Positions 31,336-42,715 of a DNA stretch of 64,000 nucleotides are shown piece after piece. The DNA lies in the NCBI GenBank assembly GCA_015179125.1, contig WHVA01000493.1, forward strand, positions 17,973 through 81,972, given 5' to 3'. The notes beneath the pieces were generated by a model. It was given only the letters and a program-made list of their open reading frames with translations. It was not told the origin of the DNA and made no database searches. The first letter of the stretch is position 1. The number at the start of each line of letters is the position of its first letter. A program made the position numbers and the translations under genes. Source of the DNA: Gautieria morchelliformis (taxonomy: Eukaryota > Basidiomycota > Agaricomycetes > Gomphales > Gomphaceae).

Positions 31336-31670
31336 CCACATAGTTTTCGAATTTCCCAGATACGTGTATCATCTCTGCAGTGCTTTGCAATCTGCTGTCA
31401 TGGTTATCATTTCTTGAGTCATTAACCATTGAACACTTTATATCAACTTGGAGAAACAATTTAAAGTTCATTTTCGAACTTAAAAAAAAGTTTGCAGTGA
31501 CAGTTTCAAAAAAATTATTTTGGAAGTTTTCTTCAGTTCAAACATGTACTGGAAATAAGTTCTGTATTTTGGGAAAATCTGGAACGATATAACAGTATGA
31601 ATTGGAACTGATATTCAGGGCAAGTGCATTGGGCGCGTATTTTAAGTTCCGATCTTTCCTACAGTGAAGG

Positions 31671-32160
31671 CGTCGGACGTCGGAATGGAGGGTGTATAGC
31701 CGTGAGATGTCCGCGGTATTAAGTGGGTACAACCGGCTGTATATACATACACTGCATGTTGTAAATACACTATCCGTCCCTCATTTGGATTAGCTTACGG
31801 TGCTCATGCACCATTCCTTTAGCTTCCAATAATGGCGCCCGTTGCATTGACACCATTGGTCCCTTCCGCGTACAGTACAGTGGCACCGTTCCCCTCTCCG
31901 TCCATACAGTGCCCATGCACCATCCAACCCCACATCCCCTCCCATACTCAACGGACAGTTCATGTGCAACATCCGCCGCATGCGCTGTATGGGGCCCAGG
32001 AACCATACACCTTCTGCATGTATGGTGCATGGGATCTGTATGCCCTCTGCATGTATGGTTCACTTGCACCATCCATTGTAAGCACGGTATGGTGCACATG
32101 AACTGTACACCATCTGTCTGCCGTATGCATGTACAGTGCACATGAACCGATGAACATATG
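31671..32160. repeat. Noncoding, imperfect TGCATGTATGGTGCA-type repeats
   Basis: No gene. The stretch 31960-32150 is built from variants of GCATGTATGGT and GGTGCACATG in both orientations, resembling a degenerate satellite. It ends at the LTR start at 32161. Confidence 0.5.
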
Positions 32161-32374
32161 TGTAAATAACCTATGTATCTACATGTACAATAGTTATTAC
32201 ATAATCCCAGTGGGCCCCTTAGGGACCCACTGTATAGTTTATGCGTGGGAACCGGCCAGCGGTTCCCATCGCATCTTACTCTTACCTGTCACTACGTAGC
32301 ATTCAGAATACCACTCATTGGTCAAGTTCTGCAGTGCCCTTGTGATACAAGGTCCTAAGATCGACATCTTTACA
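32161..32374 (+). repeat. Gypsy LTR, copy 1
   Basis: 214 bp with TGTAAA...TTTACA ends. Shares subfamily bases (GATACAAGGTCCTAAGAT) with the reversed LTR at 36613-36893, while 53183-53395 and 60230-60442 form a second subfamily. Confidence 0.88.
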
Positions 32375-32395
32375 CCTTTTTGAACTATCCTGCGG

Positions 32396-35300
32396 TTGAT
32401 CACCACGCGACCAATCGATAGTGGATTCGAAGCAATCTTGAAAAAGATCGCTGCGTCAACGACTAAACATCGTTCAGACCCTCCAGTAGACCCTCTACTG
32501 TCAGCTGCGAGCATGATGATTCCACGCAGTCGAAGACGGACACGAGCGATGAGCTCGAGGTCCACGCCCCAGGCGCAGCCCAGTGACACGACGGCTGATG
32601 CTACCCTGGACCAAGAGTCCAGGACGATAGAAGACGGAGAGATCGTAGATCTCACCGCCCTTGTCCCCCCAGTAGAGGACGAGGAGAACCCCGAGCATGT
32701 CTCGTCGAGCATGGCCGAGGAAGAGACGACGCCGGGCAACGAGCCGGCGCTGCCCCCCCATTCCTCTCTGCCCAGAGGCAAAGGAAAGGGCAGAGAAGTC
32801 TCGCCGTCGTCAGACAGTAGAGCAACAACGTTGAGGCGGGCACAAAGCCACGACTCGAACTGACATTCACGAAGTAGAGCGTCGACGATCGTCCCTGAAG
32901 GGGGACGACAGCAAAAAAGACGAGCCCCAGACGAGGGTCAGGGCTCGGAATACTTGAGCTCCAGTTGCAAGAGCTCGAGGGCTCACGCCATCGACCACGA
33001 GATGGCAGAGGCCCTGAACAAACAGGTACAGGCTGCGCTGCACCGAAGCACGCTGACGCGGCACAGGCATGATCAGCTGGCATCGCAGCTTGACAACGCC
33101 GCCGCCACCCTAATGGCAATCGGCAAGGAACTCCACCAGGTGAAGGAGATCAGGCTGCAAGACGCAGCCACGCTGGAGGATGTCCAGAAAGCCCTCCACC
33201 CACGTGGGGAACGCGACACAACTCGTCCGAGCTCGCGACAATCCGCAGCCAACGAACGCAGTCACGACGTGGAAGACCCACGCCGAAAGGAGCGAGACAA
33301 GCAGCGAATGCCGCTGCCAGCCATCCCGGTAGAACAGGACGTAAGGTTCAGGAACGAACCTCAAGAGAAACCGGCTGCCCCAACGGACAGCCGTAATACG
33401 ATCCAACAGATCGTTAGGGAACAGGTCGCCTCAGAGCCTGACTCTGAAATGATGACCGAGAGCTTAGAGCTCGAAGTCACACACTGGCAGCATAAAGAAG
33501 CCGCAGCCGCGCGCCGCCACACGCGGGCACTCGAGCTACTAGCGAGGAACGCTGAAGAGACAGTCTCCCACAGCCACACCACTCAGCTGCCCGACGAGCA
33601 GCTCACGGGAGCCGTACAGGACGCATGGCAGGCGCGCGCAGCCTACAACAGCAGGCTGCACATCTGCAACGCGGGACTGACCGGGGACACCAGGCACAAA
33701 ATACCCCCGGAACCCCGAGCACAAAATACTCCCGATCCCGAGCCCGAACCGGGCCCGGGGCCCATCAGGGCATATAACAGCCTGCCCCGCACGGCTGTGA
33801 GGCCGCGCGAGCGATCCATGGCCCCAACGGAAGGCCAGGGAATACCTGACCAGGCCGACGTCGTACCAATGGAGCCGTACGACAGGATCACATGGATGAT
33901 CCGCGTGGCGTTAGCAGACACTGCGGACACAGACCCGGAGAAGTCTGTGCTAGCGAAAGCCGGCGTGAAATTGGCTCACCCCGAGCCATATGCTGGGGGA
34001 TCTGAACTCGAAGAGTTTGAAATCTTCGTGGCAGCCATCCTACAATGGCTGAAAATGAATTGCCTCCTAGGGCCAACCAGCATAGACATGCAGGTCGGCT
34101 ACGTGGGCACTCGCCTCACCGGCGAAGCCCAGGAGTGGTTCCTTCGAAACGTAGAACACTTCGATCGCCAGGTCCGCAGCTGGACACTGGAAACTGTGAT
34201 GCAAGGCCTTCAAAAAAGGTTCCTGCACACACTGACATACCATCATGCATCCAATAAATTCGACGCGGTCATTCAGGGCATGAAAACCGTTCAGGAAATG
34301 CTGAACGAGCTCACGAAATACGCGGCACGTATGATACAGCCGCCAGACGATTACACGTTCCGGGGGTGGTTCGTGTCGGCGCTGCGCAACCAAGTCCTCA
34401 AAAGGGCTATAATTCTGAGAGCAGCTCAATAGAGCAACTCTTCAAGATGGCTGGGATGATCGAGGAGGCATCCCGATACAACATGGGGATGCGCCGCAGC
34501 AACGGCAAGCGCTGCCCGGCTCACAGGGAGCAAGCCGTTGACACAAACAGGCCTCACCAGGCCTAGCCTGTTCTCAATAAGCGGAACAGGAAAACGGCTG
34601 CCGCCCCCACGCCCAGCACAAGCTGGACTCCCGCCTGAAGCTAAACAGCCTCAAGTGTCAGGGTCGTCCCCGCGACCTGCCCCACTGGCTCAGGCGTCAG
34701 GCCGACCTAACGATCGGCCCAGCAGTGGCCAAAGCAGCACCACGTGCTTCGAATGTGGCCAACCTGGCCAGAAGAGGGCGGAATGCCCCCAGCTTAGGTC
34801 CAGTATCAGGACAGCAGCCACGAGGCACGAAGAGGAGACCGAAGATCTGGAGACGGATCTCGGTCAAAACTCTCTCCATCAAATTGATGAAGAGGGGAAG
34901 GTGATCCCCAAACCAACGACACTCCAGACAACGGAGACCCGCCCGCTGAAGAGTGGGACCCCAAGCTGTCCCAATACTATGAATGGGACGAGGAGGTGGA
35001 AGACACCATCTACAGGTCCAGCGCGATCAGATTCGCACCAGAGGATGAAACCGCCACGAAAGTCATGGTGGCACGCACGTCAGTCACGCCAGACAAGGCG
35101 GCCGAGCCAGTGTATCACCACCGAAGCAAACACAGGAGGCGGCCAACGCGCCCCCACAGTGAGAACTGTACCCTATCAGGGTACTGGGAAATAAACGGCG
35201 TAAAAGCCCACTGCCTGCTAGATAGTGGCAGCGAAGGGGTACTGCTATCCCCCGAATTCACGTGAGCTACAGGGATGAAGACATTCTCCCTGGAGCAGCC

Positions 35301-35883
35301 AATCACGCTGCAGCTAGCCTGCATAGGCAGCCGTTCCACGATCAACTATGGAACGAACACGACCATCAAATCTGGTTGTGAGACATATGACGAATATTTC
35401 GACGCTATCTTAGGGACACCGTTCCTAAGGAGATTCGGCATAACCCTGGACTTCTCGAGCCCAGGGATGATCTGCAAGGTGAACGAAGTGATCCCCATGG
35501 GCAAGGTCTCGTTTGACGATGACGGACCGATGAACGAGGACAAGGGGCCATGGGTGAGCAGGATCACCTGGGCACCGAAGCCTAACCTGGCTCATTGAAG
35601 CCAGGAGGACAAGTTGTGGGACGACTCGTCCTCGAACTCACCCTACAACCGTAGGGAGAGGCGCTCTCACCTAACGGTGAAAGTGATGGGGAAGAGGAAA
35701 CCGGTTCCGCGTGCTGCGGGACCTAATAGACGCCCACAGCGCCTAATGGCTTCTAAGCCAACCACCACCATCATCCTCATGGATGATGACCTTCCTCGCC
35801 TCCACGAGGAATGGATGGAACAAATCACTGACTTAGTCAGTGGAATTCCATTAGAAGTGACGGACATGCCTCGCCAAGCTTAG
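32396..35883 (+). pseudogene. Gypsy Gag-protease, copy 1
   Basis: Frames in order: 32396-32863 (acidic N-terminus), 32954-34432 (Gag, with EDVQKALHPRGERDTTRPS and the retrotransposon Gag core FLGPTSIDMQVGYVGTRL-like and AQEWFLRNVEHFDRQ), 34538-35194 (zinc knuckle CFECGQPGQKRAEC, in which the usual His is Gln), and 34996-35583 (protease CLLDSGSEGVLL plus YDAILGTPFLRRFGITLDF). The stop at 32861 is TGA where copy 2 has CGA, and the stop at 35263 is TGA where copy 2 has CGA. A deletion or frameshift near 34385 removes part of Gag relative to copy 2. Gag packages RNA; the protease would mature the polyprotein. Confidence 0.85.
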
Positions 35884-35890
35884 TCAGCAC

Positions 35891-36236
35891 AAAACGACGG
35901 GACGAATATAGCGGTTCAGCCGCTAGGCAATAGGAGTCTTTTATCAAAGCATTTTAATCTAATATTAATCATAAAAGTGTGCGCCCAAGGTAGCCGTGCA
36001 GGGGCTCGTGCCCATGTGTGTGAGTGTGAGGCGCATTGTGCTCAAGGTATCCCCGTGGGATGAAGGGGTCATCATATACATGCGGGTGTGTGGCCGAGGC
36101 ATCATTGCCATATGCGTGCACACCTTGCAGGACAGACCCCTCATTGCGATATGCATGTGTGACGTCCTCCAGCTTTGCGGTGCATGGATTGTGTTGTTGC
36201 TGGGCATATTGACCCTGCCGGTGCTGCTGTTGAGCA
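35891..36236. other. No gene recognised
   Basis: Short stretch between the truncated gypsy copy and the R1 fragment. A minus-strand ORF (36237-35965) has no recognisable motif. Confidence 0.4.
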
Positions 36237-36440
36237 TGTTAGCAACTTGGGGTTATGGCAGGGAAGGTTCGATAGAGTTCTTAGAAAGCTAGGAGCAAAT
36301 GTACTCTCTCAGTGAATTTATTGTCACTGTTATATTAATACAATACCTAGGATCAAATGTACTACATGATTTTCAGTCAACATGCTATGAAAATATGAAG
36401 AATACTACTCGCCTCTCTCAGTGAATTTATTGTCACTGAG
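36237..36440 (+). repeat. R1 LTR, 3'-truncated copy
   Basis: Begins TGTTAGCAACTTGGGG and keeps both CTCTCAGTGA hairpin blocks (36303-36329 and 36413-36440), then ends abruptly before TTGTTAATACTC. It contains the sequence TCAAATGTACTACATG near 36352, the unoccupied equivalent of the copia insertion site at 19443/23938. Confidence 0.75.
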
Positions 36441-36612
36441 TTGTTAATACTCTTATAATATATATTATATACACATATATACTGTATTACATGACCTTTG
36501 TGATTAACCTCCTATGTCAGACGAGGCATATGATGAGTTGGCCAAGGACATCTATGAATAACCTTGAGTTGTTCATAGAGAGGGAGAGTGTAAATAACCA
36601 TTTGAGCCATAT

Positions 36613-36893
36613 TGTAAAGATGTCAATCTTAGGACCTTGTATCACAAGGGCACTGCAGAACTTGACCAATGAGTGGTATTCTGAATGCTACGTAGTGACA
36701 GGTAAGAGTAAGATGCGATGGGAACCGCTGGCCGGTTCCCACACATAAACTATACAGTGGGTCCCTAAGGGGCTCACTGGGATTATGTAATAACTATTGT
36801 ACATGCCCGTGTCCTGAAAGGTCAATGTAGTCTAGGTAGTCTATGTAGTCTTAAGTGTCGCTGACCGCCTGTTAGATACATAGGTTATTTACA
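36613..36893 (-). repeat. Gypsy LTR, reversed copy with internal insertion
   Basis: Same family as 32161-32374, minus orientation, 281 bp because of about 70 extra bases (36806-36872). A polypurine tract (AGAGGGGGAGGG on the minus strand) abuts it at 36894, so it is the 3' LTR of a minus-strand element whose remaining body is 36894-37430. An extra TGTAAATAACC fragment stands at 36589. Confidence 0.8.
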
Positions 36894-37412
36894 CCCTCCC
36901 CCTCTATAGACAACTATAGGGGTCAAGTACGACTCATAGAGGTCATCCTTAATGGAGTCCTCTAGAGTGGTCGATACGATGTCGTCGTCGTCGTACGGGG
37001 CCGGTGGAGCGCGTGACTCCTCTGGGGGCACCTCCGCGTCATCGGTGGTGATTGGGTGAGGCTGGTCGGCCTCACCACTAGCGGCAGTATCCACTTGGGT
37101 GATGAGGCCAGCGTCCTCGCGGAGCATGGCCTCAATGGCCAGGTCCTCAGTCTGAGGAGGGGGCCGGAAGCGCGCCAGCTCTTGGTCGAGCTGAGCGTGA
37201 GTGAGAGGTCGCGGCACCGCGGCCCTCACATGGCTGGTCTCGAGGACATTTTGTTGGCCCTCGCGGGCGGCAGCACTGAATGCCGCACCGGTGATGCTGC
37301 GTTGAACATAGTGTTCAATGCATGCCACTCGCTCGCGAGTGACCCCCGCGTAGCGGGCCAACCATCTCGTGATCTTGGCGAGGGGGATGTCGGGGCCGGC
37401 TCGGCCCCCCAC
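36885..37412 (-). pseudogene. Unidentified ORF at the 3' end of a gypsy element
   Basis: A 175-codon frame lying between the gypsy body and its 3' LTR. It has no early ATG (opens after a TAA just upstream), so it is the C-terminal part of a longer or frameshifted protein. Visible: LAKITRWLARYAGV, Gln/Ala-rich helices, an acidic Pro-rich stretch (EVPPEESRAPPAPYDDDD) and the end VVYRGGGCK. The polypurine tract encodes the glycines, and the first nine LTR bases (TGT AAA TAA) supply the last residues and the stop. I do not recognise the family. It could be an accessory ORF or the tail of pol. Confidence 0.45.
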
Positions 37413-37429
37413 GGGGAAGCATTACGGTG

Positions 37430-38732
37430 ACAAATATTTTGGCAAGATATTCGCGGTTCGGGAAGTTGTTCGCTGGTTCAGGAGGTCATTCGCTGTGTGT
37501 TGAGGGATAATTCGCAGAATAAATGAATCATGACAGCGTGGACTGATGGTGCAACGAGGAAGCCAGGAGCTCAGGAAGGCATTTGTTGTAAGGACATACC
37601 TACTTAAACACTGATTACTGTACCGGATGTCTTGCGCCGAAAGTAGTTAACACCATTAACGGTCTTGGCCACGTGGCCGCGTTTGTATCTCCGACGCTTG
37701 AGTGCCTGGAATCAGGGACCCGGAACTTGGAGGCAAGGCTGCCCGGGAACGACGTTGCCATGGTGTTTGGGTGAATTGATGATTGGTGTACTAGTGTATT
37801 GGTGTAGTTGGGGTATTGGCTTGGGAATGTAGGGATATGACAATTACGTAGCACCACGAAGCTTGAGAGTCAAGACAGAGCTAGATACCAGTACAGAAAT
37901 ACAACACATTACACGCTACGCGCGGCGCGACACACGATACACGACTCGTACACGACCCACACTCCCAACTCCTTACCCATACCCCACTACAGTCTATGGT
38001 CAAGTCGAGGCGCCGCGGCGCAGGTCGGCAGCACGTTTCCTCCCCTCCCCTCCCCTCCCTCCCCCTGCTCCCCTCCTGAATCGAATACCGAGGACCCCCG
38101 GGCCCGGGGCATGTACCCCGCATCACATCATGATAACGCTCCCGTTGCTCTTGCTTTGCGCATACCTCATACCTCATACCCACACACCACGCATCTCACG
38201 CACCCAAGCCTTAATAAATACGCCTAATACCACCGCACGGGCACCAGACTCGTCACCCCCACACCAGGACCCATCCCAGGACCGGTGACCGTGACAGGCC
38301 TTGGTGCAAGCGCCGCGATGGAGGGGAGCTTGTTCGAGCTGTGGTTCGGGTTCGTGTGTGTGGGGGGGTGGGGAGGCGGCGACCCCGGGAGCGGGTAGGC
38401 GTGCTGCGTGGGCGTGGGCATGGGCGAGGGCGGGGGGAGCATGAGCGAGTGAGGTGAGGTACGCGCTGGGCGTCGGCGCGGGTCCGTTCCCGTTCCTATG
38501 GGGCGTGCGGGGCGGGATCGCGAAGACGGATTTCATTTGCCCGCGGGTCGGCGGGGGGTTTGGGGGGCTCTGGGAGGGGGCGGATAAGGGCAAGGGCAAG
38601 GGCGCGGTGGCGGCGGCGGTGGTAGGCGCGGGTAAGGGCGATTGCGGGGCGTGTGTGGCGCTGCGGGTGAGCCTGTAGGTGCTGAGGGTGGCGGCGGCAT
38701 GTGTGTGCGGGGGTGCGGGGATGTGCCGTGCG
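37430..38732. other. Intergenic, GC-rich, no confident gene
   Basis: Overlapping ORFs occur on both strands because of GC-rich low complexity. None shows a conserved motif. Confidence 0.4.
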
Positions 38733-39431
38733 TCAGCATGGCCGTGGTCCACCGCGGCGATCTGGGGGGCGACGCGCGCACGTGCTCACGTGCGTCGCGC
38801 ACGCGGACCCCAGGTGAGAGGGGCAGCGACGCATCGACGTCGGCCGCGCTCTCCGGCCCAAGTCCCAGCCCCAGCCCCAGCCCACTGCCCCGCTTCGCGG
38901 GGGGCTCTTCCCGGGCCCTGCCACGCCAATGGCGCGGACTGGCTCCCCGCCGACATGAAACTCGCGCTCGGCCGCGCCGCTGAACTCCCGCGCGGGCGCC
39001 GTCATGAAGTACTCCCGCTGTCTGGGGCGTCGGTGTCGTGGCGCGGCCGCCCGCAGTTGAGCGCGCGCGTCCCCGCCGTCGAAAAAGGCACGCTACTGCA
39101 CGCCAAACCACGCGTAGCGGCCGCGCTCGAGCGCGATCCGCCGATTCTTCTCAAGTTCGCCCATGGCCCACGTCTCGCACGGGCAGTGCGCGTCCTCCGC
39201 GGTGAAGCCCCCCGCGTCCTGGTGGGCGTGCGGGTCGTGCGGGCAGGAGCCGCCGCTCGGGGAGGCTGGGAAGAACTTCATGAGCTCATGGTGGCCGGTG
39301 GGCGAGGGCGGGAAGGGCCCGCCGCGGGGTGGAGGGCGGAGCCGGACGTGAGGGGCGGCAGGGTGGAGTCTAGGGAGCAGCGAGTGTCGCTCGGTAAGAG
39401 ACACGAGGGACTGGGCAACGGGACGTACCAT
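38733..39431 (-). CDS. Hypothetical protein fragment with Cys/His cluster
   Basis: The minus-strand reading from 39431 contains GGSCPHDPHAHQDAGGF, AEDAHCPCETW, then AMGELEKNRRIALERGRYAW, and continues past 39093 in GC-rich sequence toward 38733. The Cys/His cluster and the ordinary composition of the ELEKNRR segment suggest a real exon, but no family is recognised and no start or splice sites can be fixed. The 3' part overlaps the duplicated segment 38785-39025. Confidence 0.25.
38785..39025. repeat. GC-rich segment duplicated at 48801-49042
   Basis: About 240 bases, roughly 80 percent identical by eye to 48801-49042 in the same orientation, with shared landmarks GACGCATCGAC, TCGGCCGCGCTCTCC, a CAGCCC hexamer run, GGGGGGCTC and CTCGGCCGCGCC. 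Neither copy has recognisable terminal repeats. Confidence 0.65.
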
Positions 39432-40927
39432 CCGCGTCTCCAGGGTCTGTGTTCATGTGTGGGTCTGGGTCATGCTGGCTGATGGATGGATGGCGAGACG
39501 CGGTGGAGAAGGCAGTAAACGCGTCAACCAGGATGGACGGCCTGTTTATATGGAAAGGGAAATACCGTATACTGGGCTCGTTCCTCTTGCTGGCCTCATC
39601 TACACCCGGCACAGACACACAGACCCCACCGTCCCTCCGCTGGCAGACACACCGGAAACATCGTAAGTTCATGTTCGTGGGCGGGAGAGGGCGGGGGGGA
39701 GATATGAAGCCTGGGAGGGGAGGCTGTTAGTGTTGTGTGAGGGGAGGTGAACTGACGTTTGGAGTGGATGGGTAAAATGCGTGGCCGGGATGACGTGTGC
39801 GTCCGTGTCATGCTGCTGCCGAGTCAGGCACCGGTGTGCATGTTTGTCTTTGTTTGGTGTGTTCCTGATCCGCGCACGACGACCTCACTTCGCTCGGGGT
39901 TATCAGCATCCGGTGTTTGAAATGCGATGGGGATGTGCTGTGCATGTGGGCAATGTTGTTTATATTTAACTCTGAGTTACCGGTGTTCCACGCGAGCTGA
40001 CATGATTTGATCACGACAGCTACACATTTATCTGATCTGAATTAAAAACTGCCAGACGTCCAATACCGTTTGTTCTCGCTAGTGGCACTGGCGTCATTCT
40101 AATAATAGTACACTAGGTAAAACAACAAACACGTTGCAGATCGCCCTGGGCTTTCCCGGGCCACCCGGGCACAGCTCTACCATCATCACAGCCGATACAC
40201 TGAGTGCACGATATCGTGGTTACCAGTCGTTGTGCCTCATGTCCAAATTCGAGGTCTCTTCATACGGCCTCTTCCCACGTCAGGACTTGCCGCCAGATTG
40301 AAAAATGCCCCGTGTCGCCACATCCAGCAACATTGACACGAGCTAGTATGCCTGCAGAGATCATCCGACGTCGCTTTAGAATGACAGGCACATGCAAACT
40401 CTGGCGATTGAGGTGGGATCTCCCAATCATCTCGCTTGCTCGTGTTCCCTTAAAAACGTTTTAAGTAATACCCCGGATCTGCTTCATCTTAATAGCCATC
40501 AGTGAGCTTAGTCGCAGTTGATTTTCATGTGTCGTTAGGCTGACACCGCACTTGAAGTCGTCAATGAGTGCCAAGTGCGCTTACATGACGTCAAGTTTTC
40601 TATGCATTTTCGAGACCATTCCGTGGATATAATAGCAAGTTGCTGGCAAGAACCCAAGGCTCAATTACTCGTCTGAGCGGATCACTGTATCTGATGATGC
40701 TTCGACCTTGTATTAATTCTTTTTACATGACGTTCTTCTATCAGACCCGCCCACCTTGCAAATTGCGCCATGCTTCGCACTGATGGGATGTTGTGAACAT
40801 CGGTTGACCTGACAGCACCCCCGGCCAGAATCTTATATATGCGCCTTGCGCGATCTGCTACTCCAACCCCAAATCGCTACGCAAAACTTAGTCCCTTGTC
40901 CGCATTCCAGTCTTTCTTTCTTATATC
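39432..40927. other. Intergenic upstream of the DUF6533 gene
   Basis: No gene recognised. The last few hundred bases probably hold the promoter of the gene starting at 40928; a TATATA motif lies at about 40834. Confidence 0.4.
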
Positions 40928-42715
40928 ATGTCTCAGGCGGACCCCTCCGCTGAAATCCAGCTACTATCAGACGGGTTTGTAATTACCACACTGTGAGCTG
41001 CAGAGGCGCTTACCTGCACTAGCTTTGCGGTCAACTCTGCCACCGTCGCAGCGCTTGGTATGTGTACATGTCCCATGTCTAATTCCATGATTTCCATAGC
41101 TTTTTACGCAGTACTGCTCATCTACGACGCTCTTCTCAAGCTGCCTTCTGAGATCAAGCACATTTGGTGCAAGACCGTCAAAATCGGCACCATTCTCTAT
41201 TTATCCGCTCGTTACCTGCCCATGGTTTTCCTTCTTATTGACATATATGGCGATTTATCTACCATACCCCTTCAGGTATGTATATTACATTTATGGTTCT
41301 GATGTGTAAGACCTTTACTGATTGGAATGTGTATCTAGTATGACTTGCATTCTTTATGAAGAAGCAACCTAGAGACTAATATATTCAAAGGAAATGTAAT
41401 ATTTTAAGTCATCTAGCTATTGGTTTAGCAGTTCCTTGTCAGATTGGTGCACAGGGTGAGTGATTATACCCTTATATTTCTCAGGTAGAAGGATCAACAC
41501 ATTTTATTATCTAGGCCTTCTCCTAGCTCGCACCTATGCTATTTCTCTTCAGAATCAAAGAGTTTTGGGTGTTCTTGGGCTCCTTATTCTTGGTACTATT
41601 ATCATTGAAGTGGTATGTCCCTGTGCAGACTTTGTATAAATAGCATAAATTCATTTCACTGCATATAGTATGGGTCTGTTTTGGACAACTGCAATCCCAC
41701 TAGTTCACAAATTAATACATTGACTTTGTCAGTACTGACTAGGACTTTCTGCCTAGATTAACACTAACAAATTCATTAGGTGTAAGATCTAGGGGTCTGT
41801 ATTTGCCTGATTTGTCTCTGAATACCTTTGACAGTGGGCATCATCGATAGTGTTACTACAATCCTTTTTGACACTGGAGTGGTGATTGTAACAATTCTGA
41901 GCTCAATTCAAACCCTGAGGCTTTGGTGGAAAGGTGAGATTTGGGATAAGAAATCTCTAATTAGTCTAGTGGTTTACCAAGGTGAGCACAACATACTGCT
42001 TATATATATGAACATATCACTAATCTACAGGTAAGGCTTTGTCAGATATGGGTATGGAACATTATTCCTATGATATTGCATACGTTGATTCATATTTAGA
42101 TTTGTGCTTACAATTACTTTGGCTAATGCTGTCACAACTGAGGTATTGTTACTTATAAAGACATTGAGCATTGAGGGCTTACCCAGTCTTCTTTCACATT
42201 TCAGGTATTGAGGGTATGTAATACATTGATCATGATAAAATAATGGCTAACTTTAGCTGCATAAAGCGAAGCCTTCAAGAGACCCTAGCCTACCTTCAGA
42301 ACAGGTATCCTCTCACCAATTTAAGAAGACATGATTGTACTAACAGTGCACATACAGCTTATCAGTAATTATCATCTGCCGCTTTCACCTAACTCTCAAA
42401 GAGAGACACAGTCGACTTAACACCCCCTCATTACCCTCTCTTTCATTCTCCAGCTTCCATGCAGCCAGAAAAAGTGTTCACAATGCTATAGTGGCTGAAT
42501 TTGGGAACCCTCACTTGAGCCGGGAGGATTTTAATGCTGAGAATTTGGAGGACAATGTTGCTGATCAGGAAGGCCAGCAGTCATCTGAAGAGGCTCGGTC
42601 AGCTGGGATAGAGTTGGATGGGTTTCCTCACACAACTGCATGTCCTGGAGATGTAGATCTGGCTCAGCAGATCGCCTCCGGTGAGCGGTTAGTGTCTCTT
42701 TCAGGCACTGGTTAA
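40928..42715 (+). CDS. DUF6533-type multi-pass membrane protein
   Basis: Start ATG at 40928 (MSQADPSAEIQ). Exons likely 40928-40974, 41023-41057, 41100-41275, 41432-41455, 41515-41612, 41835-41933, one or more small exons near 41990-42140, and 42454-42715. Exons 2-3 give LIYDALLKLPSEIKHIW and LYLSARYLP, the signature of the DUF6533 domain found in large families of Agaricomycete membrane proteins. Exon 5 gives LLARTYAISLQNQRVLGVLG, matching the conserved R-x-YAL segment. Exon 6 gives ILFDTGVVIVTILSSIQTLR, a membrane helix. The C-terminus (HNAIVAEFGNPHLSRE ... ERLVSLSGTG) is hydrophilic and cytosolic in style. Function of the family is unknown. Introns are short. A partial duplicate lies at 55630-56750. 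Confidence 0.78.

Larger units (their letters stand above)
24563..31666. mobile_element. CACTA/Plavaka-type DNA transposon, 7.1 kb
   Basis: Ends are inverted: left CACTGCAGGAAGCGTGGGA, right (reverse complement) CACTGTAGGAAAGATCGGA. The flanks carry a 4-bp direct repeat AAGG (24559-24562, 31667-31670). Subterminal CTGAACTTCAG-type repeats follow at the left end (24582-24660), with related TTCAGTTC/GGAACT blocks on the right. Two genes diverge from about 27843-28018: a transposase of the Tnp2/Plavaka kind (plus) and a Lys/Ser-rich companion (minus). A later R1 LTR (26218-26714) sits inside the companion gene. CACTA elements usually make 3-bp duplications, so 4 bp is a point to check. Confidence 0.8.
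32161..35890 (+). mobile_element. Ty3/gypsy copy 1, 5' LTR plus gag-protease, rest of pol missing
   Basis: A 214-bp LTR (32161-32374, TGTAAATAACC...CATCTTTACA) is followed by Gag and protease but the reverse transcriptase, RNase H and integrase are absent. Homology with copy 2 (60230 onward) stops at the GIPLE block near 35850, exactly where copy 2 enters reverse transcriptase. No 3' LTR in the same orientation is found, so the 3' end is truncated. Confidence 0.85.

Noticed and set aside
24559..31670. Kyakuja-Dileera-Zisupton element with a TET/JBP gene
   Set aside because: No TET/JBP dioxygenase motif was found, and the transposase reads as Plavaka/Tnp2 type.
36237..36300. R1 as a tRNA-derived SINE (GGTTCGATAGAG resembles a B box)
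   Set aside because: A-box fit is poor, ends are TG...CA, and copies have 5-bp duplications, which favours an LTR.
36613..36893. 3' LTR of the gypsy copy starting at 32161
   Set aside because: It is in reverse orientation, has its own polypurine tract on the other side, and belongs to a separate minus-strand remnant.
38174..39111. Long overlapping GC-rich ORFs on both strands
   Set aside because: Composition-driven; only the Cys/His segment near 39093-39431 has gene-like character.
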